This document shows positions 7,063 to 15,849 of a DNA stretch of 64,000 nt, piece by piece. The notes under the pieces are model-generated. The model was given only the letters and a program-made list of their open reading frames with translations. It searched no databases and was not told the origin of the DNA. Numbering within the stretch: position 1 is the first letter of the stretch; every line of letters starts with the position of its first letter. The translations under genes and the position numbers were made by a program. Source of the stretch: QZKY01 sp963666295 (lineage in GTDB: Bacteria; Pseudomonadota; Gammaproteobacteria; Burkholderiales; Burkholderiaceae_D); assembly GCA_963666295.1 (NCBI GenBank), contig OY762707.1, positions 1,922,001 to 1,986,000 of the forward strand, written 5' to 3'.

Positions 7063-8586
7063 ATGCCCGCGCAAAGGATCCCTATGCGTAAAATCAAAGA
7101 CGTATTGCGTTTGAAGCTTGACGCCAAGCTCTCGCATGAGCAAATTGCTCGATCACTCGGCCTGTCCAAAGGCGTGGTGACCAAGTATGTCGGTCTGGCT
7201 GCGGCCGCCGGCCTGAGTTGGTCGCAAATTCAATCCTGCGACGATGTGACGCTGGAGCGGCAACTACTGGTAGCACCACAGCGGCCGCGAACTCAGGTGC
7301 AGCCCGATTATGCCCGTGTACATCATGAATTGCGTCGCAAGGGTGTAACGCTGATGCTGCTCTGGGAGGAATATCAGGCCGAGCATGCCGAGCACCATAC
7401 CTACCGCTATTCCCAATACTGCGAGAAATACCGCCAGTTCACCAGGCGACTCAAGCGCTCAATGCGGCAAACCCACCGCGCCGGCGAGAAACTGTTCATC
7501 GATTTTGCCGGCCCCACCATTTTGCTGACCGACGGCACACGCGCTCACATCTTCGTAGCCGCCATGGGCGCCTCCAGTTATACATTTGCCTGCGCAACAC
7601 CACGCGAAACCATGGCTGACTGGATCGATTCAACGGTCAAGGCGTTGCAGTTTTATGGCGGGGTGCCCCAGTTGATCGTTCCAGACAACCCGCGCGCCAT
7701 GATTGCTGACCCGAACCGCTACGCGCCGCGTGCGAATGACACGGTGCAAGACTTTGCGCGACATTACGGCACCTCTGTCCTTCCGGCGCGCCCATATGCG
7801 CCGCAGGATAAAGCCAAGGTCGAATCGGCCGTGCAGGTGGTGGAGCGCTGGATCATGGCGCGCCTGCGTCATCAGAAATTTGCCACCGTACACGAGGTCA
7901 ATGAGGCGATAGCCCCTTTGCTGGAGCGACTCAATGCCCGTCCCTTTCAGAAACTGCCGGGCAGTCGGGCCTCGACCTTTGCCGAACTCGATGCGCCGGC
8001 TTTGCTGCCGTTACCATTGCAGCGCTATGAAATCGCCACATTCAAGACGGTGCGAGTCCATATCGACTATCACGTTGAAGTCGAAGGGCACCGTTACAGC
8101 GTCCCGCATCCCATGGTGGGCCAAGTACTGGAGGTGCGCATGACTTCAGGCACGATTGAAGTACTCCATCGCGGCCAACGCATCGCCAGCCATGCGCGCA
8201 ACAGCAGGCGCGGCGGTTTCAGCACGATTGCTGAACATATGCCAGCTGCGCACCGGGCGCACATGGAGTGGACGCCACAACGCCTGATTCACTGGGGGAA
8301 AGATATTGGCTCGGCTACTGCAGCGGTGGTGACACGCCTGCTGGAACAGCATAAACACCCGGAGCACGGCTACCGCGCCTGCCTGGGATTGCTGTCTTTG
8401 GCCAAGCGCTACGGCAAGCCCCGTCTGGAGGCGGCTTGCGCATTGGCCTTGCAACTTGGCGCCTGCCAATACCGGCATGTGCGAGATATTCTCGCCAACA
8501 ACCGCGACCGCACAAGACAAGCCACCCAGAGTGACTGGGTCAGTCCAGCCCATGTCCATGTGCGCGGTCCCGCCTATTACCAATAA
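7063..8586 (+). CDS. istA: IS21-family transposase IstA
   Basis: DDE transposase of 507 residues. An N-terminal helix-turn-helix (LSHEQIARSLGLSKGVVTKYV, about 23-43) binds the terminal repeats. The integrase-core catalytic triad is Asp147 (LFIDFAGP), Asp208 (IVPDNPRA) and Glu254 (AKVESAVQ). The C-terminal beta domain follows. Length is normal for IS21 and no disruption is seen. GGAGA precedes the chosen ATG by 4 bases; an ATG at 7084, giving the MRKIK start, also has AGGA upstream. Confidence 0.95.
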   Translation: MPAQRIPMRKIKDVLRLKLDAKLSHEQIARSLGLSKGVVTKYVGLAAAAGLSWSQIQSCDDVTLERQLLVAPQRPRTQVQPDYARVHHELRRKGVTLMLLWEEYQAEHAEHHTYRYSQYCEKYRQFTRRLKRSMRQTHRAGEKLFIDFAGPTILLTDGTRAHIFVAAMGASSYTFACATPRETMADWIDSTVKALQFYGGVPQLIVPDNPRAMIADPNRYAPRANDTVQDFARHYGTSVLPARPYAPQDKAKVESAVQVVERWIMARLRHQKFATVHEVNEAIAPLLERLNARPFQKLPGSRASTFAELDAPALLPLPLQRYEIATFKTVRVHIDYHVEVEGHRYSVPHPMVGQVLEVRMTSGTIEVLHRGQRIASHARNSRRGGFSTIAEHMPAAHRAHMEWTPQRLIHWGKDIGSATAAVVTRLLEQHKHPEHGYRACLGLLSLAKRYGKPRLEAACALALQLGACQYRHVRDILANNRDRTRQATQSDWVSPAHVHVRGPAYYQ

Positions 8587-8595
8587 GGATTTCCG

Positions 8596-9366
8596 ATGAT
8601 GATGCATACCACGATCGCGCAATTGCGCACCTTGAAACTCAATGGCCTGGCTTTGGGCCTGGAAGAACAACTGACTCAGCCGGGCATGAGCGCCATGAGC
8701 TTTGAGGAACGACTGACCTTGCTGGTCGACCGCGAAGTGCACTACAGAAGTGATCGCCGGTTGGCGCGGTTGCTCAAGCAGGCGAAATTGAAATATGCGC
8801 AAGCTGCTATCGAAGACATTGATACCCGTGCCGGGCGCGGCGTCGATCGCAGCGCGGTGATGAGCCTTGCGCTGAGTGATTGGGTAACGTCCGGGCATAG
8901 TGTCCTGATCACCGGACCAACCGGCGCGGGCAAATCCTGGTTGGGGTGCGCGCTGGCGCAATATGCGTGTCGGCGTGGATACTCCGCCATTTATCAGCGG
9001 GTACCGCGTCTGCCGGAAGAATTGCGGATTCGGCACGGCAGCGGCACCTTTGGCAAGTGGCTGGTGCAACTAGCTAAAACCGATGTGCTGGTGCTCGACG
9101 ACTGGGGCATGGGCGCCATTGATAGCGCCACACGCTCCGATCTGCTGGAGATCATTGATGACCGCACTGCCAACAAGGCCACGATCATCACGAGCCAGTT
9201 ACCGATTGAGCATTGGCACGCATGGATCGGGGATGCCACCATTGCCGATGCGATGCTGGACCGGATCATGCAGCGCCATCATCGTTTTACCCTGACTGGT
9301 GAGTCCTTGCGACAAGTGAAACAAAAAACAATCAGAAAGGACAAGGCTGGTGAATCCAAATCATAG
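8596..9366 (+). CDS. istB: IS21 helper ATPase IstB
   Basis: 256-residue AAA+ ATPase, DnaC-like, that assists IstA in target capture. Walker A is GPTGAGKS at 107-114 and Walker B is VLVLDDWG; an arginine-rich C-terminal part follows. It begins 9 bp after istA with an AAGGA ribosome-binding site. Intact, so the element may still be active. Confidence 0.95.
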   Translation: MMMHTTIAQLRTLKLNGLALGLEEQLTQPGMSAMSFEERLTLLVDREVHYRSDRRLARLLKQAKLKYAQAAIEDIDTRAGRGVDRSAVMSLALSDWVTSGHSVLITGPTGAGKSWLGCALAQYACRRGYSAIYQRVPRLPEELRIRHGSGTFGKWLVQLAKTDVLVLDDWGMGAIDSATRSDLLEIIDDRTANKATIITSQLPIEHWHAWIGDATIADAMLDRIMQRHHRFTLTGESLRQVKQKTIRKDKAGESKS

Positions 9367-9744
9367 CGCCAGCATACGCAGACCGACTTACCCACCGCGG
9401 CGCGCGTTCGTGGTCTTTTTACTGACCACGCACGCCGCCGTGGATAAGTCTGCGCTGGCGATCATCAACGTTCGGCAGCACAATTTCGGAGAAAAAGGAG
9501 GAAAAAATGCATCCATCGTGACCGACAACAGTACAATTTAGGCGCGCAACACCGCGCACTGCGCAACGGTCACGTTCAATCGGAATGAGCGGTCACGTTC
9601 GCCGGAATACGCAATCACTGCGTAATCACTCAATTCCACCACACAGAGAGTTGTTATGTCTGCTCAAACATGTTCAAAAAGCGCAGTTTCGATGTCCTGA
9701 CGGTGTAAAATGCCCTCCCTCTCCTATCAATGTAAAGAATTGTC

Positions 9745-10665
9745 ATGTGGTTCAAAAACATCCAGATATACCGGCTTTCTTCACCATGGGCGATCTCACC
9801 CGAACAACTGGAAGACAGTCTGAATGCGCAGGCCTTTGCGCCTTGCGCCAGCATGGAAATGCAAAGCCAGGGCTGGGGTAGTCCTCGTCAAGAGGGCCGG
9901 TTGGTTCACGTCGTCAATAGGCAAGTGCTGATTTCACTGGTCACTGAGAAAAAACTGCTGCCGTCCACGGTCATCAATCAGGTTGCCAAAACCAGGTCGC
10001 TTGAAATGGAAGAACAGCAAGGTTTCAAGCCGGGTCGCAAGCAAATGCGAGAAATCAAGGAGCAGGTGTCGGATGAATTGAGGCCGCGCGCTTTTAGTGT
10101 TCGTCGAAACACGGCGGCCTGGATAGATCCGGTTAATGGGTGGCTTGTGGTTGACGCAGCGAATCCTGCCAAAGCAGATGAAGTATTGAGTTTGCTTCGC
10201 AAGTCCATAACGGACTTGCCTACCACCCCGCTGAGTGTCGCTCTGACGCCTGTCTCTGCAATGACGGGTTGGCTGACTTCTGGTGAAGCGCCATACGGAT
10301 TTACCATTGATCAGGATGCGGTATTGCAATCATCAAGTGATAGCCGGGCAACGGTGCGTTATGTGCATCATACGCTTGATCAGGACGATGTTCGCCGTCA
10401 CATAAACGCTGGCAAGCAGTGCACTCGGCTGGCATTGACATGGTCAGATCGCATTTCCTTTGTCTTGACGGAAAGCTTGATCTTAAAGCGCCTTGCGCCA
10501 CTTGATGTCATCAGGGATGCAGGGGATCCGACTGCGGAAAACGATGAAGAGCGTTTCGATTCTGATTTTGCCTTAATGACTGGTGAACTGAATCGCCTAA
10601 TCACGGATCTCGTGGCAGCTTTAGGCGGTGAGCAGAGACAGGAGGTTTTAAAAGCGGTCAGTTGA
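9745..10665 (+). CDS. rdgC: Recombination-associated protein RdgC
   Basis: 306 residues, the usual RdgC length, with the family N-terminus MWFKNIQIYRL, the Gly/Trp segment MQSQGWGSPR and the middle motif EMEEQQGFKPGRKQMREIKEQV. RdgC forms a ring around double-stranded DNA and restrains RecA; in Neisseria it affects pilin variation. It acts on the nucleoid. It starts just beyond the IS21 copy, so the insertion lies in its upstream region and could affect expression. Its 3' end overlaps the convergent gene by 8 bp. Confidence 0.93.
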   Translation: MWFKNIQIYRLSSPWAISPEQLEDSLNAQAFAPCASMEMQSQGWGSPRQEGRLVHVVNRQVLISLVTEKKLLPSTVINQVAKTRSLEMEEQQGFKPGRKQMREIKEQVSDELRPRAFSVRRNTAAWIDPVNGWLVVDAANPAKADEVLSLLRKSITDLPTTPLSVALTPVSAMTGWLTSGEAPYGFTIDQDAVLQSSSDSRATVRYVHHTLDQDDVRRHINAGKQCTRLALTWSDRISFVLTESLILKRLAPLDVIRDAGDPTAENDEERFDSDFALMTGELNRLITDLVAALGGEQRQEVLKAVS

Positions 10666-11308
10666 TGGAGGCATCGCCACTTGTTTGTTTTTTGTTGGGA
10701 GCAGATACTTTTGCCCTGAAATGCTCCTTTAGGAATGCGAGCGTCATGGTGGCTTTAACGTCGTTGTGCTGTGTGCGCGATTTTTTCAGGGTTTCCTCCA
10801 TGTTTGCCATAAAGCGATTCGCTTGAACTGACGCGGCCAGATCTTTGATGCTGGCTTGATGCCAGTCACCGACGCCTGCGGCGGACAACGTGCCTTTTTC
10901 TCCCGCTTTTATCATGTTGTAAAACCATGCGCCCTCAGTGCAGGCAAGCATCATGGTGACGCTTTCCAACTCAGGGGCCGCGTTTTTTATGTCGGATAAA
11001 TGTGTCACCATTCCAAAACGTTTGGTGCCTAAAAAGCCAGTGAGTGCATATATTGATGCCGTGAAAGCGTACTCGCCGAGGTCAAAAAGCGCCATCGGAA
11101 CGCTGACGCCATAAACGCCAGGGGTATTGTTGAGTATTCCGTCAAAGAAAAAATGGGCGTCGTTTCCAGAATGCCCCTCGCTGCTGATCGTTCTGGCGTG
11201 ATGTTCGGCCATTTCCTGCATTGCCAGAACGAATGAACGTGATAATTCTGGCAGTTTTGCCATTCCGTACATGTCGTTAATCGCTTTGCGTCGTTTTGCT
11301 TCGTTCAT
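10658..11308 (-). CDS. Hypothetical protein
   Basis: About 216 residues, no family recognised. It appears soluble and helical, with a Gly/aromatic central part (GVYGVSVPMALFDLGEYAF) and a basic C-terminal tail ending KKQTSGDASIN. No signal peptide; the hydrophobic central stretch is not long enough for confident membrane assignment. The start is uncertain: ATG at 11308 or GTG three codons upstream. It lies between rdgC (convergent) and dbpA (same strand, 66 bp or more upstream). Confidence 0.6.
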   Translation of the reverse strand: MNEAKRRKAINDMYGMAKLPELSRSFVLAMQEMAEHHARTISSEGHSGNDAHFFFDGILNNTPGVYGVSVPMALFDLGEYAFTASIYALTGFLGTKRFGMVTHLSDIKNAAPELESVTMMLACTEGAWFYNMIKAGEKGTLSAAGVGDWHQASIKDLAASVQANRFMANMEETLKKSRTQHNDVKATMTLAFLKEHFRAKVSAPNKKQTSGDASIN

Positions 11309-11383
11309 TTCCTGCACCAGTTAAGTTTGGCGGGGCACTCAATCGCGCCGATACAGCCGGGTTGGCCGCGCAATAAAAGCGCG

Positions 11384-12760
11384 TTAATCCGACAATGTGC
11401 GCACCTTCACCTTTTTGCCCTTGATCTTGCCGGAGGATAATTTTCGCACGGCCTCATTGGCCACGTTGCGTGCAATTGCCACATAGGTGGTTTGATCCAT
11501 TACCGTGATTTTGCCCACCTGCTCACGCGTAAAGCCTGCTTCACCGGTGAGTGCGCCCAGTACATCGCCTGGGCGAATTTTTTCTTTGCGCCCACCGAGA
11601 ATCTGGAGCGTCACCATGCCCGGTACCAAAGGGGATTCATCGTCATTTTTTAATGTTTCCAGATCATGCCATTCTGGCTCGATCCCGGCCGCCTTGGCGA
11701 TGGTGGCAACACGGCGCTTGTCATTCGGCGAACAGATGTTGAGCGCCCAACCATTTTCATCGGCCCTGCCTGTGCGCCCGATACGATGGACATACATTTC
11801 AGGGTTTGGGGTAACGTCAACGTTGATGACGGCTTCCAGCTTCGCAATGTCCAGGCCACGTGCCGCCACGTCTGTCGCGACCAGTACGGAGCAACTCCGA
11901 TTCACGAACTGCACCAGCACCTGATCGCGTTCCCATTGCTCCAGATCACCATTCAGGGCCAGTGCGTGAAAACCTTGTCCCTGCAACAGCGCCACCAGTT
12001 CGTGGCATTGCTGTTTGGTATTGCAAAAAGCCAGCGTGCTGAGCGGGCGGTAATGCCTGAGCAAGCGGCCAACGGCATGCAAACGTTGTTCCTTGCTGAC
12101 CTCATAGAAGCGCTGACGAATCTTGCTTTCTTCATGCTGCTCCAATAACTTCACTTCCTGTGGGTTGTGCAAGAACTGGCGAGCCAGTTGAGCGATACCC
12201 TCGGGATAAGTCGCCGAGAAAAGCAATGTCTGGCGTTTCGCAGGGCATTGCCGGGCGATGGAGGCCATGTCGTCATAAAAGCCCATATCCAGCATACGGT
12301 CGGCTTCATCGAGTACCAGCGTGTTGATGGCGTCCAGTTCCAAACTTCCGCGTGCCAGATGATCCTTGATGCGCCCCGGGGTGCCGACAACGATATGCGC
12401 GCCGCGCTCCATGCTGGCCATCTGCGCCCGCATGGGGTGGCCACCATACAAGGACACGATCTTGATATTGTTTTCATGCCGCGCAAGACGACGAATCTCT
12501 TGCGTGACCTGATCTGCCAGTTCGCGTGTTGGGCAGAGTACCATTGCTTGTACCGCAAAGTAGCGCGGATTCAATCTGGTGAGAAGCGTGAGCGCGAATG
12601 CCGCCGTTTTACCACTACCGGTTTTTGCTTGCGCAATCAAATCATGGCCGGCCAGCGACAACGGCAAGCTCGCCGCCTGAATGGGCGTCATGCTTCGATA
12701 TTCGAGCTGTCGTAATGTGGCCTGAATACTTGGCGACAGGGGAAGCGTGTCAAAAGACAT
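11384..12760 (-). CDS. dbpA: ATP-dependent RNA helicase DbpA
   Basis: DEAD-box helicase of about 458 residues. Visible motifs are Q (MTPIQAASLPL), I (AQAKTGSGKT), Ia (PTRELA), II (DEAD), III (SAT), V (ATDVAARGLD) and VI (HRIGRTGR). The C-terminal 75 residues (LQILGGRKEKIRPGDVLGAL, then GKITVMDQTTYVAI) form the DbpA RNA-recognition domain that targets 23S rRNA hairpin 92, so the role is large-subunit assembly. The ATG at 12760 gives the family-like MSFDTLPLSP start. A GTG at 12811 or the open frame up to 12928 would add residues with no family match. Confidence 0.93.
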   Translation of the reverse strand: MSFDTLPLSPSIQATLRQLEYRSMTPIQAASLPLSLAGHDLIAQAKTGSGKTAAFALTLLTRLNPRYFAVQAMVLCPTRELADQVTQEIRRLARHENNIKIVSLYGGHPMRAQMASMERGAHIVVGTPGRIKDHLARGSLELDAINTLVLDEADRMLDMGFYDDMASIARQCPAKRQTLLFSATYPEGIAQLARQFLHNPQEVKLLEQHEESKIRQRFYEVSKEQRLHAVGRLLRHYRPLSTLAFCNTKQQCHELVALLQGQGFHALALNGDLEQWERDQVLVQFVNRSCSVLVATDVAARGLDIAKLEAVINVDVTPNPEMYVHRIGRTGRADENGWALNICSPNDKRRVATIAKAAGIEPEWHDLETLKNDDESPLVPGMVTLQILGGRKEKIRPGDVLGALTGEAGFTREQVGKITVMDQTTYVAIARNVANEAVRKLSSGKIKGKKVKVRTLSD

Positions 12761-12977
12761 TTCATCGGCACTGCTTGCTTTTGCGTGCGAGGGGCGAGAA
12801 ATGTCAGTCACGTTGACCAACAAATCATAAATGATGGGTGTCGAAAAATAAGCAAAACAGGCGTTCCAGTAAGTTTTAGTTTGCCTATTATAAGCAGTTT
12901 GAATAGTCATGGCCCCAATAGGCATCATGGATCAAGATAGCATACAATCGACATTCATTTTCTAGGCTAAAAAAACC

Positions 12978-13538
12978 ATGATACGTAGAAACCCACGCGG
13001 TGATTTGCCGCGGATTCATCCCGATGCCTTCGTTGATCCCACCGCTATTCTTTGTGGCCTGGTGATCGTGGAAGAAAACGTTTTCATCGGCCCTTATACG
13101 GTTATTCGCGCCGATGAGGTCGACGAGAACGGGCACATCGAGCCCATCATCATCGGTGCCCATTCCAATATTCAGGATGGTGTGGTCATTCATTCCAGAT
13201 CTGGTGCAAGCGTGATCATTGGCGAGCGTACATCCATCGCGCACCGCGCTATCGTGCATGGCCCGTGTTACATAGGCAAAGACGTGTTTATTGGTTTTAA
13301 CAGTGTGCTGTACAACTGTCGTGTTGAAGACCATTGTGTTGTGCGCTTCAATGCGGTGGTCGATGGTTGCCACTTGCCGCCATATTTTTATGTGCCGTCG
13401 ACGATGCGTCTTGGCCCAAATGCAGATTTGGAGGCCTTGCCCAAGGTGAGGCCAGAGGGGAGTGAGTTTTCAGAAGGCGTCGTGCGCACCAACAACGAAC
13501 TGGTGCGCGCCTACAAGAAAATACACAACGAGTTCTGA
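12978..13538 (+). CDS. Gamma-type carbonic anhydrase-like protein
   Basis: 186-residue left-handed beta-helix protein with hexapeptide repeats (IIIGAHSNIQDG, VIIGERTSIAH, CYIGKDVFIGFNSVL). Three histidines stand in the arrangement of zinc ligands of gamma carbonic anhydrases: His in VVIHS, then two five residues apart in IAHRAIVHG. It may hydrate CO2 or be a divergent acyltransferase-fold enzyme; family members include both active and inactive forms. The C-terminal helix (NNELVRAYKKIHNEF) is typical. Divergent from dbpA, with about 220 bp between starts. Confidence 0.8.
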   Translation: MIRRNPRGDLPRIHPDAFVDPTAILCGLVIVEENVFIGPYTVIRADEVDENGHIEPIIIGAHSNIQDGVVIHSRSGASVIIGERTSIAHRAIVHGPCYIGKDVFIGFNSVLYNCRVEDHCVVRFNAVVDGCHLPPYFYVPSTMRLGPNADLEALPKVRPEGSEFSEGVVRTNNELVRAYKKIHNEF

Positions 13539-13594
13539 CGGGTGTCGGGCGGTCAGCCTCAAGGGCCGATCGCTTCCTTTCCAGTTTTTTTAGT

Positions 13595-15007
13595 TTATTC
13601 CAGCACAAGTCCCGAAGGGAGTGTGCTGCGCGTGGGTAACTGGCGTGCTGCGCTTTGCAAGGCCGAATGCAGCAATTCTTCGACGGCAGGATGGTAGAAC
13701 GGCATTTGCATCAGCTGCTCTACAGTTTCTCCGCGCTGGATCGCCCATGCCAGCAGATGCGCCAGATGTTCGCCTTCGATAGCCAGGATGGCTGCGCCGA
13801 GCAGGCGACCGGTTTCGGTGTTGGCATATATACGCAGCAATCCGCCTTCGCCGTGCATGACGCGTGAGCGAGGGTCGCCGTCGGTGCGTGCTGTACCGAT
13901 GATGGTGCTTGCGGGGTCAAGTTGGTTGAGGTCTGCGCCAACTGTAGCGATATCCGGGCGCGAGAAAACAATTGCCAGAGGTGTTCTCCGTCTGAAGCGT
14001 GCGCCAGCATTTCGGGCTGCGTTGTAGCCGGCAATTGCGCCTTCGTCGGCTGCTTCATGCATCAGGGCCGGTTCGCCTGCGGCATCGCCGACAATATAAA
14101 CGGTCGGCGAAACGCTTCGCATGGTGGCAGCATCGACGTTAGGCATGCCCTTTGCGTCGAGTGTAATACCAGCGGCTTCCAGGTTGAGATTGCCAAGATT
14201 GGGGCGCCGTCCCGTTGCGACGAGCACGGATTCGACGGTGGCGCTTTTCCCTGAAGCGCTGACTTCGACGCCATCAGGCAGGAGGCGCACCTGCGCTTCT
14301 TCTCCTAGCCACAATTCCATTTCGTTGCCAAAGTAATCGCGGGCGGCCTGTGCAACATCCGGGTCGCGCAACCCGGCCAGCGAGGTGTTGCGCCCAATTC
14401 CGATAACCTTGATGCCGAGGCGTGAAAGCGCCAACCCCATTTCAAGCCCGACTGCACCCAGGCCAAAGACGGCAATCGATTGGGGCAGGCTTTCCAGCTC
14501 AAACAGTTGATCCGTGTTGATCGCGCGCGCGCCGAGGGCGGTCGTCCATTCTGGCATGATGGGTGTTGATCCTGTGGCGACAACAATGGCGCCGGCGTGC
14601 ACTTTTGTGCGCCGAATGCCATCGTCCACTTCTAGCAGGCCGGGTGCGAGAAATTTTGCGCGCCCCATCAGCAGCTTACTCCCTGCTGCGCCGGTTGCTT
14701 TGCCTGCCGCACCGCCCGCGAAACGATCGCGCTGCTCTCGCAGTTTGATCCATGCGCGGGTGTGATGTTGTGCCAGCGATTCATTATGCTCGGCAAATAC
14801 ATCAGGAAAGCGACGACTTTCTTTCCAGATGTCAGCGGTATGCAGCGCAATTTTCGATGGCATGCACCCGACGCGGGCGCAGGTGGTACCGAGCGGGCCG
14901 TGGTCAATCAGTACAAAGCTTTTGCGTGCGCGACGCACTTCCCGCAGGGCATATAAACCGGCAGTGCCTGCGCCAATGATGGCGACGTCAACGGTGATGT
15001 CATTCAT
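13595..15007 (-). CDS. Dihydrolipoamide dehydrogenase-like flavoprotein
   Basis: 470-residue class I pyridine nucleotide-disulfide oxidoreductase. It has an N-terminal FAD site (IIGAGTAGLYAL), redox-active Cys43 and Cys48 (TTCARVGC), an NAD(P) site (VFGLGAVGLEMGLAL), the second FAD motif (YIVGDAAG) and a C-terminal catalytic region FYHPAVEE that keeps the His and Glu. No 2-oxoacid dehydrogenase genes are near; instead it follows an ArsR-rhodanese gene by 14 bp, so a role in sulfur, persulfide or thiol redox chemistry is more likely than central metabolism. GGGGAAAAC precedes the chosen ATG. Confidence 0.85.
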   Translation of the reverse strand: MNDITVDVAIIGAGTAGLYALREVRRARKSFVLIDHGPLGTTCARVGCMPSKIALHTADIWKESRRFPDVFAEHNESLAQHHTRAWIKLREQRDRFAGGAAGKATGAAGSKLLMGRAKFLAPGLLEVDDGIRRTKVHAGAIVVATGSTPIMPEWTTALGARAINTDQLFELESLPQSIAVFGLGAVGLEMGLALSRLGIKVIGIGRNTSLAGLRDPDVAQAARDYFGNEMELWLGEEAQVRLLPDGVEVSASGKSATVESVLVATGRRPNLGNLNLEAAGITLDAKGMPNVDAATMRSVSPTVYIVGDAAGEPALMHEAADEGAIAGYNAARNAGARFRRRTPLAIVFSRPDIATVGADLNQLDPASTIIGTARTDGDPRSRVMHGEGGLLRIYANTETGRLLGAAILAIEGEHLAHLLAWAIQRGETVEQLMQMPFYHPAVEELLHSALQSAARQLPTRSTLPSGLVLE

Positions 15008-15021
15008 GATGTTTTCCCCAT

Positions 15022-15687
15022 TCAGATTTCTGTTTCTATGTCTAGTCCGGCAGCCTGCCATTCGTTAATGCCATCGCGCAACTTGAGCGCCTTGAACCCG
15101 TGGGCCTGCAGCAGTCTTACGGCTTCTCCAGCCATTACGCAGAATGGGCCGCGACAATAGGCAACAATGTCTCGACCAATTGGCAGTTCAGAGATGCGTT
15201 TTTCCAGTTCGTCTAGCGGAATCGAGCGAGCAAATGGTAAATGTCCTTCGGAGAATTCACTTTGTGGACGGACGTCAAGTACGATGAGATCACCGCGTTG
15301 TGCTTCCTCAAGCAAGGTTTTACGGTCGACGGATATCAGCGCGGTTGGGTCGTTCGCTATTTGCTCCAGCGCTATTTTTGCTTCCAGCAAGTGCTCCTCG
15401 GCAACCTGGCGCAGGTTGACGCACAGGTTTGCCACGTCTTGACCGCTGATGCGGTAAATCATGTACTTGCCTTCGCGTCGAAAGGTCACCAGTCGCGCTT
15501 CTTTCAGGCTTTTCAGATGCGCGCTCGTCAGTTTGATGTCAGCGCCAATTTCGTTCGCCAGAGTTTCAACTGTTTTCTCTCCCTGAGAAAGCAACTCCAG
15601 TAATTCAAGTCGCTTCGGACTTGAGGTGGCTTTGCCGATGCGTGCAACCTGCTCGTAAAGAATGTTCTTGACTATTTTTGAATTCAT
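15022..15687 (-). CDS. ArsR-family regulator fused to rhodanese
   Basis: 221 residues. An ArsR winged helix (about 15-95, recognition helix region TSAHLKSLKEARLV) is joined to a rhodanese domain (about 120-215) whose active-site loop reads CRGPFC (Cys178, Cys183). The HTH part has only Cys89, so the paired sensor cysteines of SqrR/BigR-type regulators are absent there; sensing may go through the rhodanese loop. It is first in an operon with the flavoprotein and divergent from the BASS transporter. Probable repressor of both units; inducer unknown (reactive sulfur, arsenite or another thiophile). Confidence 0.88.
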   Translation of the reverse strand: MNSKIVKNILYEQVARIGKATSSPKRLELLELLSQGEKTVETLANEIGADIKLTSAHLKSLKEARLVTFRREGKYMIYRISGQDVANLCVNLRQVAEEHLLEAKIALEQIANDPTALISVDRKTLLEEAQRGDLIVLDVRPQSEFSEGHLPFARSIPLDELEKRISELPIGRDIVAYCRGPFCVMAGEAVRLLQAHGFKALKLRDGINEWQAAGLDIETEI

Positions 15688-15692
15688 TCTTA

Positions 15693-15714
15693 CATTCTAA
15701 CGAAAATACGAATG
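15693..15714. promoter_or_regulatory. Candidate ArsR operator
   Basis: CATTC-N12-GAATG inverted repeat immediately upstream of the ArsR-rhodanese start, in the 162-bp divergent spacer. ATTC/GAAT half-sites recall operators of sulfide-responsive ArsR repressors, but the 12-bp spacing is my reading only. A possible -10 (TATAAC, near 15761) for the transporter lies beyond it. Confidence 0.4.
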
Positions 15715-15849
15715 AAGGCAAGTCATTTGGGTTTTTAAGTCCGAAATGCGCTTGAATTTAGTCTATAACGCGCTGATTTTATTCCGAGATGCGAATGTGT
15801 GACCAACGGTAAGGTGATACACATCGACCATATATAAGAGGGTGTTCCT

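Larger units (their letters stand above)
6826..9613 (+). mobile_element. Complete IS21-family insertion sequence
   Basis: 2788 bp, flanked by the 5-bp direct repeat ATCAC (6821-6825 and 9614-9618). Ends are TG...CA, with related inverted termini (TGGGTATTCCGG versus TGCGTATTCCGG). The left end carries four ATTCCGG-N-AACGTGACCG units with an exact 23-bp period starting at 6830, 6853, 6876 and 6899. The right end has two inverted units 23 bp apart at 9567 and 9590. Multiple terminal repeats and the istA-istB pair define the IS21 family. It sits between two ORFs and breaks neither. Confidence 0.93.

Noticed and set aside
8146..9069. Long open frame antisense to istA and istB (307 codons)
   Set aside because: It lies wholly opposite two well-defined transposition genes and has a composition typical of an antisense shadow.
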